From NCBI GenBank assembly GCA_949825025.1, contig OX463778.1, positions 14,718,171 to 14,782,170 of the forward strand: a DNA stretch of 64,000 nucleotides, given 5' to 3'. The notes below the pieces were generated by a model that worked only from the letters and a program-made list of their open reading frames with translations, had not been told where the DNA came from and made no database searches. This DNA comes from Siphlonurus alternatus. Its lineage: Eukaryota > Arthropoda > Insecta > Ephemeroptera > Siphlonuridae. The translations under genes and the position numbers were made by a program. Positions 1 to 11,367 of this stretch are shown here, in pieces. Each line of letters begins with the position of its first letter. Position 1 is the stretch's first letter.

Positions 1-1754
1 GTATGAGAGGGAAAGGGTTGCTGCATGGAAGATGCTTTCAGATAAAAAGGAATCTCACTAAAATATGACGTGAGGAAGATTTTTTTTTCCGGTATAAGAG
101 TAAAAAAAAAAAAATCGGAATGTTTTTAAAAAAGGGGTTCGATATATTTTAAAGATTAAGAGTGTCTGTGAGAGTTTAGGGGAAATATTGAGGTTGCTGC
201 AGTTGCTTGCAGCCGTTCGTCTATTACAAGCTGTGGGAAACTGAGGGTACATAAACTGAGGGTGTATGTAGTACATCAGATTTTAATGTTGCAAGTAAGA
301 CAAAGATAAAATTGTAATATATAAACTTAACTTGTAAGTTTATATCTTTAAAATTCCCCATGTACCATAATCTTTGAATTATTGCATTTTTTTTGCAGAT
401 TAACCCCATGGGAATCTTCGTCAATGTATATTATTGAATATTTAAGCATACAAGAGCAATAAATAATATTAGATTTATAGACTAAAGATTGTAATTAATA
501 ATATGAATATAAATCCATAGCATGATGTATTGTACCTTTATGGAGTATTCGTGCATGATATACATATATTTTTTTTTGTTAAAGAGCGGGAATCACCAAT
601 CATTAATGATAAATATAATGATAACGTTTTCATCAGCAGGTTGACAATGGTAGGTTGTTGATTTAACAAGGTGCTCCCTTGTTAATCGAGCCTTGGAGTA
701 ACATTACAGTCTCACATAACTAAACTGAGGGGTCATGTCAGGGGTTTAAAAGGTGTTGAATTCCTGAAAGGTTTAAATCTGGACATAATTATGTGAATTA
801 TATAAAAGGCCACAGATCTGTGAAATGCTGTATAATGTACTGTACATACACTACACAGTACTGCATGCTATACATAATTATAGCGCAGACTTATTGAATG
901 TTTTAAAATAAAGTTGTTCGAATAATATATTAAGTCTTATATTCATAAGTTCTTTTAATGAAAGTTAATAAATATCATATTCTCTCATTGCTGTTATAAA
1001 CATGGATAGTTACATTGAAACATGACAAAAAATGAGGTTTTATAATTTGGAGATTTTCCAAAAAAACTCATAGATTACATTAGTTCAACATGTCAGAAAA
1101 AAATTACAGCTATAACTTAAAAAATGTACCATATTTTATATAAAAAAACAAACTAGAACACATTTTTCATAAATAAACCCATCATCAGATTTAAAAAATG
1201 AAGTTCCACATATGCTAAAATTTATTTATGGATTGAATAAAAAAAAAGTAAAAGTATTCATATTTTTTGTTTATAATTTTTACTGCACCCTTTCTATACT
1301 CTCCTAGAAGGATCTATTTTTGCGTCATATCCCTACCGTGTAGTTGAACGTTTATCTACTTTAAGCATATGTTTCTAGCTTGGATAATGTCACAAGGCCG
1401 TGTTAACGAGCTTTATATATTCATATTTCATAGAAACACGTGGTGCATAAGAGGGATATATCCAGGAAATAGACATCAGGGGAAGTACATTTTTACAATT
1501 CATATTCCACTTGTCTGCCAAGCTGATTCTGGTTTATCATAAACCGGGCAATGCTGCGTCGTCAGATTATTATAATTGGTACAAACTGCTGAGTTCTCGC
1601 CCACACTATAATATAATGTCTATAATGTCGTAGCTTCTAAATTAAAATTTTCTTGTTTGGAGTGCTTGCAAGTTCCATAAAATTATAAGCTCTGTGGTTT
1701 TTGTTTTATTAATAAGCATGCTTTCTGATTTTGGTTTGAATTTTCGACATTGGT
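1..1754. other. AT-rich non-coding stretch
   Basis: No gene, RNA or clear repeat is visible. The sequence is AT-rich with short A and T runs. The only local structure noted is a small palindrome with arms GGTTTAT and ATAAACC near 1531-1547. Open frames of 60-72 codons here have low-complexity translations and no domain. Confidence 0.6.
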
Positions 1755-1950
1755 ATGTACTATATACAACTCTGGACAGCACAAAATTTACTCCTGCTTT
1801 TTGTTTGTAGGCATTACCATGCACGCATTATATTATATGGAGGCGTGGTGAACAAAACCTCTTTCGATATTGATAAACTGAGTGCCCTTCTTACATCTTC
1901 GAAAATTGCAAAACTGCATCTCTCTGTCTATTGGAGCTCTCTATTAGATT
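1755..1950 (-). mobile_element. Family E MITE-like repeat, copy E1 (truncated)
   Basis: This is a copy of a dispersed repeat present five times in the window. Its diagnostic blocks are an end resembling ACACCTCGGGACAGCA, a tract CTGTTTGTAGG, a block TATGGAGGYGTRGTGAAC, and an interior ending in CTGCAG. E1 reads in the minus direction relative to copies at 21204 and 35434. It keeps the GGACAGCAC end near 1773 and the TATGGAGGCGTGGTGAAC block near 1836-1853, while its other end near 1950 is degraded. The two ends of better copies are inverted versions of each other, which suggests a MITE. No coding capacity is present. Confidence 0.55.
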
Positions 1951-2067
1951 CTTGTTTACAAATAAATATCACAAATTGTTGTACACTCCATTGAAATAAA
2001 AAAGTTTGATCCGGCATGTTAAAACATCTTAAACATTTTAATGGAGTATATGGAGTTATATAGTTCA

Positions 2068-2225
2068 GTATACACCTAGGACAGCATGCAATTTGCTCTG
2101 TTTGTGGACAAAACATTCAATATGGAGGCATGCAAAACATTTTTCGTATAGCTACATAGTGATCCCTTACTTCTCCCAAAAATTGAAAATCTGCACCTTT
2201 TTGTCTCTTGGTACTGCAGCTCCAG
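2068..2225 (-). mobile_element. Family E MITE-like repeat, copy E2
   Basis: The copy starts with GTATACACCTAGGACAGCA and continues with CTCTGTTTGTGGAC and ATATGGAGGCATGCAAAAC, which are the same blocks in the same order as E1 and E3. The interior ends near CTGCACCTTTTTGTCTC, matching the E1 tract CTGCATCTCTCTGTC. E1 and E2 lie in the same orientation about 120 bp apart, so they are either two insertions or a local duplication. Divergence is high. Confidence 0.55.
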
Positions 2226-2801
2226 CAAACCAGGCCTGGCTACAAAAGCAAAATTAATGCACTGAAGTGCATTATAATTTAATTATTATTTAGAAAATTG
2301 GTGTACGATATTTGTTTCGAAATTTTTTATTCGTGATGCATGATATTCTGATTATACTTAACATAAATTTAACAAAAAAACATGAAATACATCGATTATA
2401 AATAGAAATGAGAAACAACAACTAAACTTTAACTGTATTATAATTGTGTTTACAAAAAGAAACAAATTATTTAATTTTGATCATTAGTATAAAGATTAAG
2501 TAATTTTGTATGTAAATCTTAATATGAAAAATCATAGTTTATTTAAGGGGGTCTATCATATCGACAAGACAAATGCATACGTCAAATAACAAAGTTCTCC
2601 TTTAGATTACTTCATTAGCTTACATCAAGGTAATATTTAACCTGCCGTGTGTATGTCACTCACTTTAATATCATATGAATTACATTACTTATGTTACTAT
2701 ACATTATAATACACTTCTTTTTTTATTTTTCATCAAATCTCATTTCATGAATCACGAACTGTACATTTGTCAGATTATAAAATATAATTTAAAGTACAGA
2801 T
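2226..2801. other. AT-rich non-coding stretch
   Basis: No gene or repeat was recognised. The stretch lies between repeat E2 and a GA microsatellite. Confidence 0.6.
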
Positions 2802-2812
2802 AGAGAGAGAGG

Positions 2813-2884
<72 letters not shown>
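2802..2884. repeat. (GA)n microsatellite, about 83 bp
   Basis: An AG dinucleotide tract is interrupted only near 2811-2816 (GGGAGG). It is a purine-only strand and could form triplex DNA. Open frames across it are artefacts. Confidence 0.98.
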
Positions 2885-2887
<3 letters not shown>

Positions 2888-3059
2888 AATATTTTAAAGA
2901 GTTAACAATTTTTAAAATAAATTTGTATACCCAGACATAATTTGCATTAATATAAGTAACGTCTAACGTCCATCATATATATACGTAAGATATGAAGTAC
3001 ATGGTATATTGTATACAAAACTTTTAAATGTATTATTGCATGACAGCTTCATATAATGA

Positions 3060-3245
3060 TACACGTAGTACTTGACGCAATGCACCTTGTGGCTGCCAGC
3101 ATGTGATTGATCGGGCGTCATTAGGCTTGCTTTCAGCACGGTAAATTTCGTCGTCAAGCCCTCGCGGGAAATTGTTGGGTATATACGAAAAGGCGTCGAC
3201 ATATTTTCTACCCCGCAAAAAAATAATATATCCCCTGAGTGTTCA
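3060..3245. other. GC-richer islet
   Basis: The stretch is richer in GC and CpG than its flanks, containing for example ATTGATCGGGCGTCATTAGG and CCTCGCGGGAAATTG. No coding signature is visible: the overlapping minus-strand frames of 61 and 108 codons have no domain. It could be a regulatory element or an old repeat. The function is unknown. Confidence 0.35.
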
Positions 3246-4240
3246 CATTTGTAGCTAAGAGCGTGAGAAGAAGATTCTCTAATGAACAATTTGTTACTCC
3301 CCGTGTGTGTTTTTTTATGTTAAATATTTTTTTTTCTGTTAATGTCAAGTAACAAGTAACTTAAGGGATTTAAAGAATTTTCATTTACAAGTTTTTAAAT
3401 GTATTCTTTGGGGGAAGAGAAAAAAATCTTGTCACCAGTCTCACCCTATGACCAAAGACAAAATATCTTAGTTTGTCATTAAAGCTTGTGTATTTTATAG
3501 ACTCATTTTCAAGTTCTTAACTCAAAACTGCACTACGAAATTCGTCATTATTTCAATTCAGACGTAATACAATTATTTTTTACTATATAGCTGGCTTATA
3601 TATTTGTTGTTGTTTATAGTTGTTTATTGATATTTAACTCGCTGTTTGTTTATGCGATGGACTGCGTTTGTGATTATGAAAAAATTAAAGTCATCGTAAG
3701 TTTATAATAATCTGAAATTTATCAATATATTTCATATAATCTGTGTTTGTTTTTATGAAAGATAGGTAAAAACGTAATTTCTTCGTCATAAAATTCCAAC
3801 AATCTCATTTGGAACATGTAATCTAGAGGACTATATAATTTTTTTTATTATTATTATTTTATAAACACGCTACTTAAAAAAAATACAAGGTCTTTTAATA
3901 TATTAACAGATTTACAAATATATAATATGTCTCTGACCCCTGAATTGTAAATATAATATTATTATTTAAATAAATAATCTATATAAAAAAAAAACAAGTC
4001 AAAAAAGGACCGAAAAGGATAAAGAGTTTAAATGTTTCAAAGGTCATTTCTGATAACATGCTAAACTATATATTATATAGTAATATGTATTCATACTGTA
4101 TTTATCTGCTAAAAAAGTTATGCTAGTCGTGGTTTTTAGAATTCGCGAATCTTGACATGCGCGGGATCTAACTAGTGTGCTCTTTGAACGCCCAAATAAG
4201 ATAAGTAGAAGATAACTGATGCTCGTTTTTCTCATTTTTT
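3246..4240. other. AT-rich non-coding stretch
   Basis: No gene or repeat is visible. A 63-codon minus-strand frame near 4044-4235 is not supported. Confidence 0.6.
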
Positions 4241-4400
4241 TGCTATTTCAATGTATGAAGGCTCTGTTTGCTGCTGTTAAGTAATATCCCCCAGTAGCAC
4301 TTCAGAGTCTAGCTTCCATACACACTCGACTTCGTGTGCCACCTACGTTGTTATAGACAGGTGAGCCGGCCCCTCCCATTATATTTAGGGGTGTTTTTTT
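4241..4400. other. GC-richer islet
   Basis: The tract is of moderate GC, including ACAGGTGAGCCGGCCCCTCC near 4359-4378. CAGGTGAG resembles a splice donor, but no reading frame supports an exon. The role is unknown. Confidence 0.3.
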
Positions 4401-4532
4401 TTTTTATTAATGAACAACCTTCATGAATGAAAATTTTTAATTGCAAATTTGGATAAAGAGCCTCGAGTTCTATACTTTAAATAAATTTTTTTGAAACCTC
4501 TAACATCCTTAAAATCGTGATGCAAAACGCTT

Positions 4533-4600
4533 TGACGTCATAGTAATGCAAAAATTTACCTCTCAAACATAGGGAAATACGTTGTATGACTATGACGTCA
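4533..4600. promoter_or_regulatory. Pair of CRE octamers (TGACGTCA)
   Basis: Two perfect TGACGTCA palindromes lie at 4533-4540 and 4593-4600, 60 bp apart, both followed by TAG. TGACGTCA is the canonical site for CREB/ATF bZIP factors. The flank TGACGTCATAGTAAT is shared with the site at 39926, which hints that some of these sites spread within a repeat. No linked gene is visible. Confidence 0.4.
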
Positions 4601-4740
4601 TAGCATCTCTCCTTGTTATGTGTCCTCGGTCATTAGTTGACAGTTTGCAAAACAGTGCCCAACACGAACCAAATATTTCCGAGCATTTTCGACCATGGTT
4701 TAATGAATATGACGTCTAGTGTATAGCTTGCATCCACTTT

Positions 4741-5324
4741 TCACTAAAGGTCAGTTTCGTATGTTGTTTGCATATAAATATCAACCTTCTTATATACCTG
4801 AATGGAGTTGAGTCTATAGTTTAATCCTCATGCAGCTACTCTTTGTAACTCCGTATTCTCGATTATTTTATATTAATGAATTTTTAAATGATTTCTTCAA
4901 CATCAATTAATAAATTCACCGATTTAACCGATTTGTATATTCATTATTTTTTTAGTAGGATATTTGATGAAAACACAAATGTTTTAGAAAATAAGGCAAA
5001 GAGAGTGAAGCATTAAATTTAACTATATTATATGTATAGGTATATATTGAGTATATAATTATTATCTTACTTACATATCATACCATGTGTGCATGTAGAT
5101 TATATTAGCTACCATGAATAACAAGTCATGAATCAGTATTACTCAAACTATATAACAGTACATTAAGTGTGAAAAATATTCTCATTCTATTTTTAAAACA
5201 TAAAGCTTTTTAGAAAGTTTTTTTTTACAGTAATGATTAAAAGTTAAGATTTGAATATTTTTAACAAGATAAAATCATCAGCTAGTCTTGACAATAAAGA
5301 AATTTTACCTCACCGCGTTGTGTT
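4741..5324. other. AT-rich non-coding stretch
   Basis: No gene or repeat was recognised in this stretch. Confidence 0.6.
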
Positions 5325-5570
5325 AAATTAATGAGGTGGTTCGCGTGTGCTGATGGAGCGGCGAGCAATGACAGGCGATGGCCGCGAGATAACAACTGCA
5401 CAATCGCAACATCCATCACCTTCGTTACTCGCCCGGAAATTGTGTGCGTGGAAACCTCCCTCCCCGCAGGCCAAGGAAGCGTGCCCCCGACTGACAGGGG
5501 GTCAGTGGTGCTCGAGAGAGGGATGTATAAGGGGGCAAAATGGAAGAATGCGTGGTTTCGTCGTCTTTCT
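5325..5570. promoter_or_regulatory. GC-rich islet upstream of a SINE, possible TATA
   Basis: This is one of the more GC-rich tracts, with many CpGs, for example GCGATGGCCGCGAGATAAC. It is followed by a TATA-like GTATAAGG at about 5524-5531. Overlapping plus-strand frames of 79 and 96 codons run through it but have no domain and disagree with each other, so I do not call a gene. A promoter is possible but unsupported by any downstream coding sequence. The region abuts the 3' end of the minus-strand SINE at 5574. Confidence 0.3.
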
Positions 5571-5573
5571 CTT

Positions 5574-5958
5574 TATCAAACTATAATTCGGTACTTTTAT
5601 TTATTAACTAATCACTACTAAATCTGAAACACCGAACCTTAATTCCGAAACCCTAACTAAGCATTTCGCGAGCTCTTGCAATATCCTTATCTTTAACACG
5701 GCCTTGTCTTGCATTTGCCTGCATGTGACTGAAGGAAACGTGAAAACCTCAGCTATAGGATGGACGTTACAGCTCTAATGTGGTCCAAAGCCAGGGGAAC
5801 CACATATAGTGGAAAAGCGCAACGATTTACCTTCAAGTGTCATGGGAAACGTGGTTTTTGTCGAAAATGGTCATCCATCCAACTACTAACCACGCTCGAC
5901 GTTGCATGACTTCCGTGATCTGACGAGACCCATTCAAGCGTATTGTGCCACACCTCCC
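5574..5958 (-). mobile_element. SINE with 5S rRNA-like head, copy 1
   Basis: This is a non-autonomous retroposon of about 385 bp on the minus strand. Its 5' end is at 5958 (GGGAGGTGTGGCACAATACG). The region 5869-5934, read on the minus strand, resembles the middle of 5S rRNA, with GTCTCGTCAGATCACGGAAG, then CATGCAACGTCGAGCG, then TTAGTAGTTGGATGG. This stretch carries the box A and box C internal control region that Pol III and TFIIIA use in 5S genes. The body and tail match the copy at 6134-6518 along their length, with scattered substitutions. It is diverged and probably inactive. 5S-derived SINEs are established as the SINE3 class; I cannot assign this one to a named family. Confidence 0.85.
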
Positions 5959-6133
5959 TAATTATGATAGGACATAACCACTGGCTGATGATAAAACATT
6001 TAAATCCTATATAGCGGCACTCTGAAAACTCCCTAATATCTTACAGATATATTTTTTTTATTTGTTCGTTTTTCTCTTCTCCTGCATTGTGAATTAGGGT
6101 TATTATTTATTATATTAAATTTAATTTTTTAAT
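5959..6133. other. Spacer between two SINE copies, AT-rich tail side
   Basis: The spacer is AT-rich and separates the two 5S-headed SINEs. The part next to 6134 (A/T runs such as AATTTAATTTTTTAATC) may be the 3' tail of the second copy, since SINE tails are often simple A/T repeats. Confidence 0.5.
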
Positions 6134-6518
6134 CAAACCCTATTGGGTACTTCTATTTACTAATTACATACTACTTTGAAACCCCGAACCTTCCGAAACC
6201 CTAACTTGAGCGTTTCGCGGGCTCTTCTGGAACGGGGGCGGCCACGGCCTTGCAAATCCATCCCGGCATTTGCCTACGGCTGAGGGAAACGTGGAAACCT
6301 CAGCCAGGATGGACGCTACAGCTTTTGTCAATAAACCGGAAGTGCAATGGTCCAAAGCCAGGGGAACCACATAGTGGAAAAGCGCAACGTTTTACCCCTG
6401 GGTGGGAAACGTGGTTTTTGTTGAAAATGGTCACCCATCCAACTACTAACCACGCGTGGCGTTGCTTGACTTCGGTGATCTGACGAGACCCGGTCAAGCG
6501 CACTGCGCCACACCTCCC
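6134..6518 (-). mobile_element. SINE with 5S rRNA-like head, copy 2
   Basis: This is the better preserved of the two copies, about 385 bp on the minus strand, with its 5' end at 6518 (GGGAGGTGTGGCGCAGTGCG). The first 24 or so bases contain TGGCGCAGTG, which looks like a tRNA A box. The 5S-like part follows at 6429-6494: ACCGGGTCTCGTCAGATCAC, GAAGTCAAGCAACGCC and GTTAGTAGTTGGATGGGTGA. Downstream come ACCACGTTTCCCACCC, a body with GGCTGAGGTTTCCACG and TTTCCCTCAGCC, and a tail with AAGGCCGTGGCCGCC and CCAGAAGAGCCCGCG. The head may therefore be a tRNA/5S chimera. It lies in the same orientation as copy 1, 175 bp away. Frames of 61-77 codons over it are by-products of its GC content. Confidence 0.88.
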
Positions 6519-6618
6519 ATATTAAATTAAATTATATTAAATTATATTATATTATAATTATATTTAATTTTTAATTATTAATTATATTTAATTATATTAA
6601 ATATATTAAATTTATATA
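6519..6618. repeat. A/T-only simple repeat
   Basis: About 100 bp of ATTAAATTATATT-type sequence with no G or C lies directly at the 5' end of the SINE at 6518. It is degenerate rather than a clean tandem. Confidence 0.8.
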
Positions 6619-7674
6619 CTAGTAAAAATATCATTGATAAATTTTCTTGACAATGAAAGAACGGCATGCAGTTTGCATTTCCCATATAAATAGTTAGTAA
6701 AATTATTTGTTGTAGGGCCTCAATTTTTATATGAAACATACACATGACACGTACAGTGCACAGTGTACACTATATATATTAGACTGTATTTTTTTTTATT
6801 GGTATACTATTACCATATGATAAGTATTACTGCACTGTGTATGTTCAGCTTTATTGATTTTTTCATTATAATTATTTCAATTAATATTTGTTTTTGTATT
6901 ATATATTTTTTGCATAATAAATATAATTATCGCCAAATTTATTTACAGACTAGATGATTTAAAAATAATTTTGTATTCCAAAATATTACAAGTAATAATT
7001 GATGAAAATTATCTAACACCTTCAGAAAATGTTACAACAAAAAACAAACAAAAAACGTAATTTCAGTTCGTTAAACAATAACACCTGTCTATTATATAAA
7101 TGTACTTCAATTTAAATTGATTTATGAGAATAAGTAGTACTCAACAAACTCCAGCTTTTGCTTGTTAGTTTACAGATATATAATTGTATAATCAGAAAAT
7201 AACAGCATTAAAAAAAAAATGTAATTGTCATCATTGCGATTAGATTGCATACGCTTACATCTGCAGTCACCTTGATTTTTTTATTATAATTAAAATTGTT
7301 CTAATACGTCTAAAGATACCATTGTCCATGTTATTACGACGGACTGCTGATATTTTACTATGAACACCACAATTTAGAATACATACGTGCTGACCACAAC
7401 TTTTTATCGCATATTTTTTTTATGATAAGTAAACATTCGCTAATAAAAAAAAATAACTTTTACTGACACGTGCCAATAATTTTAATGTATCACATTGACT
7501 TTGCTTGAGTTTACTCAAAGTTGGTAACTCTTGACCTCTTATATAATTTATTAATTTTATCTAAATGGCAATATATAATAAATAAAATAAATATAGAAGT
7601 AAAGTGGCCTTTTAACTAAAGATTAAACTAAATTCAGTTATATGTTTAAAAAATGCTGGTGGAGATATTGTCCG
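6619..7674. other. AT-rich non-coding stretch
   Basis: Nothing is recognised. A 64-codon plus frame at 6763-6957 is rich in Ile, Phe and Tyr only because of AT bias. Confidence 0.6.
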
Positions 7675-7676
7675 GA

Positions 7677-7890
7677 TCGTCCCTCTTCCGGAATAATGCA
7701 TGAGCTATCTGCTTACCAAAATTTCGTTGTAATAATAAGGTCTGCTATTTCAGGTGAGTGCAATTATGAGCTGTTAGCTGTACATCGGTATAAAATAAAG
7801 CTCATTTTCGCGCTCACCTGAAAATAGCAGATTATAGCTCAATATTGCAATGAGATTGTAGTAGACTGATAGCTCATTATTGCGGACGAT
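7677..7890. mobile_element. Family B MITE, copy B1
   Basis: About 214 bp are bounded by inverted ends ATCGTCCCTCTTCCGGAATA on the left and ATTGCGGACGAT on the right. Inside is a second inverted repeat: TCAGGTGAGTGCAATTATGA near 7750-7770 faces CGCTCACCTGAAAATAGCAG near 7810-7830. The motif GAGCTATCTGCT, or its complement AGCAGATAGCTC, recurs. Four other copies are in the window. The nested symmetry means a transcript could fold into more than one hairpin. There is no coding capacity and the transposase source is unknown. Confidence 0.85.
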
Positions 7891-8384
7891 TATGTGAAAT
7901 AATGTTGAACCCGCCCTTCCCCTCAGTTGCTATTAATTTTGATTTTCTATAGAAAATGAAACAAAATTCACCTGATTCATAATGTGGCAAACATCAAAAT
8001 GACCAGCTAGTTTCGTTTCAAATTTTATAAAAAATGACATTATTATAAAAATAATTCAATTTATAATTTCATGCAATCATGATCGATATATTTTATGAAA
8101 ATCAACTCTCAATACATTTTTAAAGAAATTAACACAGTGCAATGCTGTAATTTAAAATAATAATTAAATTATTACACATATTATCACGTAACATAAACAT
8201 GTAAAAAAATCTACATAAAATCTTTTAAAAATTTTTAACTTTTTAAATTCTTATCACAAATACAGAATACGTAAGTATACATATAAATATTTTGCAGACT
8301 TTTGCTGACCTTCAATTCTTGTACATAAAAATTACATAAAGTGTGTACTTGTGCGCTGCAGGGATTATCAAGTACATGTAATTT
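7891..8384. other. AT-rich non-coding stretch
   Basis: Nothing is recognised between B1 and the GC islet. Confidence 0.6.
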
Positions 8385-8530
8385 CGCTTGATCACGTGAC
8401 TACTTGGTACTCTGAGCTTGACCTGCTGCGGGGGAGGAGTCTTACGTCACGCACTCTCCGTACGCATGTGCTGCACCATTGTTCTCCGTAGAGGTGTGAG
8501 GACCATGCGTGAGCACCACTGTTGTTCTTA
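8385..8530. promoter_or_regulatory. GC-rich islet with E-box and CRE-like site
   Basis: The islet contains ATCACGTGAC (E-box CACGTG), a TGACCT nuclear-receptor half site near 8419, a GCGGGGGAGGAG tract, and TTACGTCACG, which is one base short of a CRE. CpG-rich sequence ends near 8520 and AT-rich sequence resumes. There is no reading frame or splice signal. A distal regulatory element is plausible but unproven. Confidence 0.35.
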
Positions 8531-8709
8531 GCATCATTATTTGCATTTTCATGCAAGAGATGCTGCATGCATCAATGTATTGTTATAATATTAAGAGGAA
8601 AATTTACTTATTGTTTTATAAGGAATATAAATGTAAATCTTTGGATTGTAGTAATAAAATAAACTAAAGTAAAGTAGAGGTTTATTTAGCAAAAGCTAAG
8701 TACATTCAA

Positions 8710-8710
<1 letters not shown>

Positions 8711-8753
<43 letters not shown>
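8711..8753. repeat. (TA)n microsatellite
   Basis: About 21 uninterrupted TA units. Confidence 0.98.
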
Positions 8754-8758
<5 letters not shown>

Positions 8759-9180
8759 TTGTTTTGATAAAAAGGCATAATTTATGTGTGTCAAAATTAA
8801 ATATGTTTGTAATGAACTTGCACGTTCATTTTTACTAACTTTCATTATGCAGTCAAAAATTGCATTATTAATTCCATTTTATCAATAAGAAAATTAAACG
8901 ATTATATAAATATGAATAATTTTTTCCTGGTTTATTATAAATTGTCTCTCTTGGAATTTTTTTCTAGAGAGAATTTATTTATGTATGCACAATAAAAATA
9001 CTTGTCAAATTACGCTAACAATTGTAAGAATCTCATCATTACAAATAATTATGTTTCGACAAAAGTTACATTTTTGTATTAAATTCACAAATCTGCTTCT
9101 AAATTATTTTTCTTATCTCATAACAAGCTAACATCAACGATGATGACCTTAGCAGATATTTTATTTATTAAATTTATTGT
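8754..9180. other. AT-rich non-coding stretch
   Basis: Nothing is recognised here. Confidence 0.6.
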
Positions 9181-9184
9181 TATA

Positions 9185-9415
9185 TTAAATGTGACGTCGT
9201 CTAATATATGTAGTCCGGAAAATTGGTCTATTTAACCGACGTTTACGCAGTGACTCGAGAATGGAGAAATGATGTCTGGGAGCTGCCTGCGACGATAAAT
9301 CTAATTGGCAGAGATTCGCCAGTCTGACCGGACAGTGGCGCCGCTCGTGTCAGACATGGGCCCTAACGTGACCCGTGATGAGAGACATATAGCAAATAAT
9401 GTGACTGATGAGTCA
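9185..9415. promoter_or_regulatory. GC-rich islet
   Basis: The islet contains GTGACGTCGTC (CRE-like, one mismatch), GTGGCGCCGCTCGTGTC and a hairpin GTGACTGATGAGTCAC at about 9401-9416. The hairpin includes AGTCAC/GTGACT arms flanked by AATAAT and AATTAT. No coding sequence is visible. Confidence 0.35.
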
Positions 9416-9416
9416 C

Positions 9417-10215
9417 GAAAGAATTATGCACTCCAAACACATAAAAAAAAGGTATCGAGATAATAATTGTATAATGTATATATAGCATTTTTCTTATTAT
9501 TGTAAAAAGTGACCTAATCAATGTTCTTCTTCAACAGACAAAAATACCACATTTTCAGATTTGTTTCCCTTTTACAACAATAACTGAAATTTAGATTTCT
9601 TCTTTTTTATGAAAAGTATTTTAATTACTTAAATTTTTTTTATTATTTTTGTTATATTTCCCCCATGAGTATGTACATATTAAATAACAATTCAGAGGCA
9701 GGAAATTCACAAACAGTCCAATAAGAACAATTCACTTCCCGAAGGTTGTGCAGTGAAGCAGTGAATCCCTGTAAACACAAAATAATAAGAAAATAAACAA
9801 TTAATATGTGTTCATTGTTCACTTAAAGTGTTAAAAAATAGAATTCTAAAGCAAAAATAATTAGTGTTCATAGTAATAAAATTGTAAAAGTTAATTGTCA
9901 CAGCATAATTATTATGCGTACAACTGAACTGTAATAATAAAGTGCGATGATTCGGATAAGTAATTTAAAAACTACTATTCCAAAGCTTTATGCTGTATAT
10001 CCATACATACATATTATATGGATTTATTTATAATTATACATAAAATTGATATTTACTTATAGTAATTATGACACTTATGACAGATTTGATTCACGATGAC
10101 ATTATTTTTCTTTATTTTTGTAAGATGCGTGTAAAAATTTCTGCATGTTCAATCTTGAACCACCACCAGAAGTCACTTATCAATTAATTTTTTCACATAT
10201 AATTTTCACTAAAAG
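9417..10215. other. AT-rich non-coding stretch
   Basis: Nothing is recognised here. Confidence 0.6.
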
Positions 10216-10219
10216 ACAT

Positions 10220-10345
10220 TCCGATACGAGACGCGTGCACGTGAGCTCAGCTAGCACGAAGGAGCGCCCCCACCCATGACTTGAGCAGAGAGAGCCCGCG
10301 CCTTCGTATGTGCATGACCTATGACCCTAAGACGCTTCATTATAA
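10220..10345. promoter_or_regulatory. GC-rich islet with DR1 nuclear-receptor motif
   Basis: At 10315-10327 TGACCTATGACCC is a direct repeat of the nuclear-receptor half site with one base spacing (DR1, reverse orientation). This is the type bound by RXR/USP heterodimers or HNF4. The islet also holds GCACGTGAGC and a CCCCCACCC tract near 10267. Binding is inferred from motif only. Confidence 0.35.
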
Positions 10346-11050
10346 CCTCTAAACGTAGACTTAAATGTGTAATTTGTAATGCGAAGAAAAGAGCTGTAAT
10401 GATCAATTGAAAAACTTTTTGAACGCCTCCTACCTAAACTTTTGTAGTTGCTTTGAAGTTATAATAGCCTGCCGAAAGATAATATATTAGAAGACAATAT
10501 TGTATATATAATACTTGTCGGGTATCACACAAATTCATGGGGGTCTTTTTTTTCATACCATACTGTATCTAATAAGGCGTAAATAAATATTTGTTAGGTA
10601 AAAGAAATCTGAGAATGTAAAAATATTAATTGGTTTTATTTGAATGAGTTTGGGTGCGATCCATGAAGAAGATATTCAGCTTTCTCAACTTACCACAATT
10701 ATATATTCAGCCTAACTGAATGAATTTCAAGAACTGTTTACCATGCAGTCTATGAATGGCACTGGCCGTGCTGTTTAGCGCGCGAGGAAATGGAATATCC
10801 TCAGGAATCTTCATTTTTAATTATTTTAAAGTTAATTTGATTACTCCTTCTGCTATTATTAACTATTTTTGTTTACATTTTCTCCTCTCTTCCCCATATA
10901 GAAATATTTTTGGCAAAGAAAATACTTCCACCAATTTTTCGCATAATTTTTTTCCATATATGAGACGCCATGTGCCTCGTCTCTCATATTCTCCTCTCGT
11001 TGAACTAAATCAGACACATTAATGTCATTGTGGACATGATCGTGACGGTT
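10346..11050. other. AT-rich non-coding stretch
   Basis: A plus-strand frame of 88 codons at 10756-11022 has no recognisable domain and no supporting context. Nothing else is visible. Confidence 0.55.
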
Positions 11051-11054
11051 GAAA

Positions 11055-11245
11055 ATCTTATGAAATTGTAGAGAACAATTCCTCCTCAGGTACCAGAGCG
11101 GGCGCGTGCTACCGCATGCAGTGTATCAGGTGTCGAGATGACACGGGGATAGTGGGGAACACGCTCGCGGTGTCGCGCGTGACCTGCCCCCACACGCGAC
11201 TTCATGCAGAGGAACTGCTTGGAGTAAGGCAAGCATGAGAGCCAG
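11055..11245. promoter_or_regulatory. GC-rich islet
   Basis: The islet is CpG-rich, with GAGCGGGCGCGTGCTACCGC and CGCGGTGTCGCGCGTGACCT as its densest parts and a TGACCT half site at its end. It shows no reading frame or RNA structure. The role is unknown. Confidence 0.35.
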
Positions 11246-11367
11246 TTTGGGTGATAGTGGAAATAAAATTTGTTAGAAAGAGACTAAAAATGATAAAAAG
11301 AAAAAAAAAATACGTAAAGCCGTACATGCATATTAGATTTGTGAATAAAAGTAAGCAAAATATATAA

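Noticed and set aside
6164..6513. Open frames of 61-77 codons on both strands
   Set aside because: They lie entirely in the 5S-headed SINE and reflect its higher GC content.
9400..9425. CTGATGAGTCACGAAA, matching the two conserved boxes of a hammerhead ribozyme
   Set aside because: Only five bases separate CTGATGA from GAAA, too few for stem II, and no matching stem I, stem III or cleavage site is visible. The same bases are better explained by a simple hairpin with AGTCAC/GTGACT arms.
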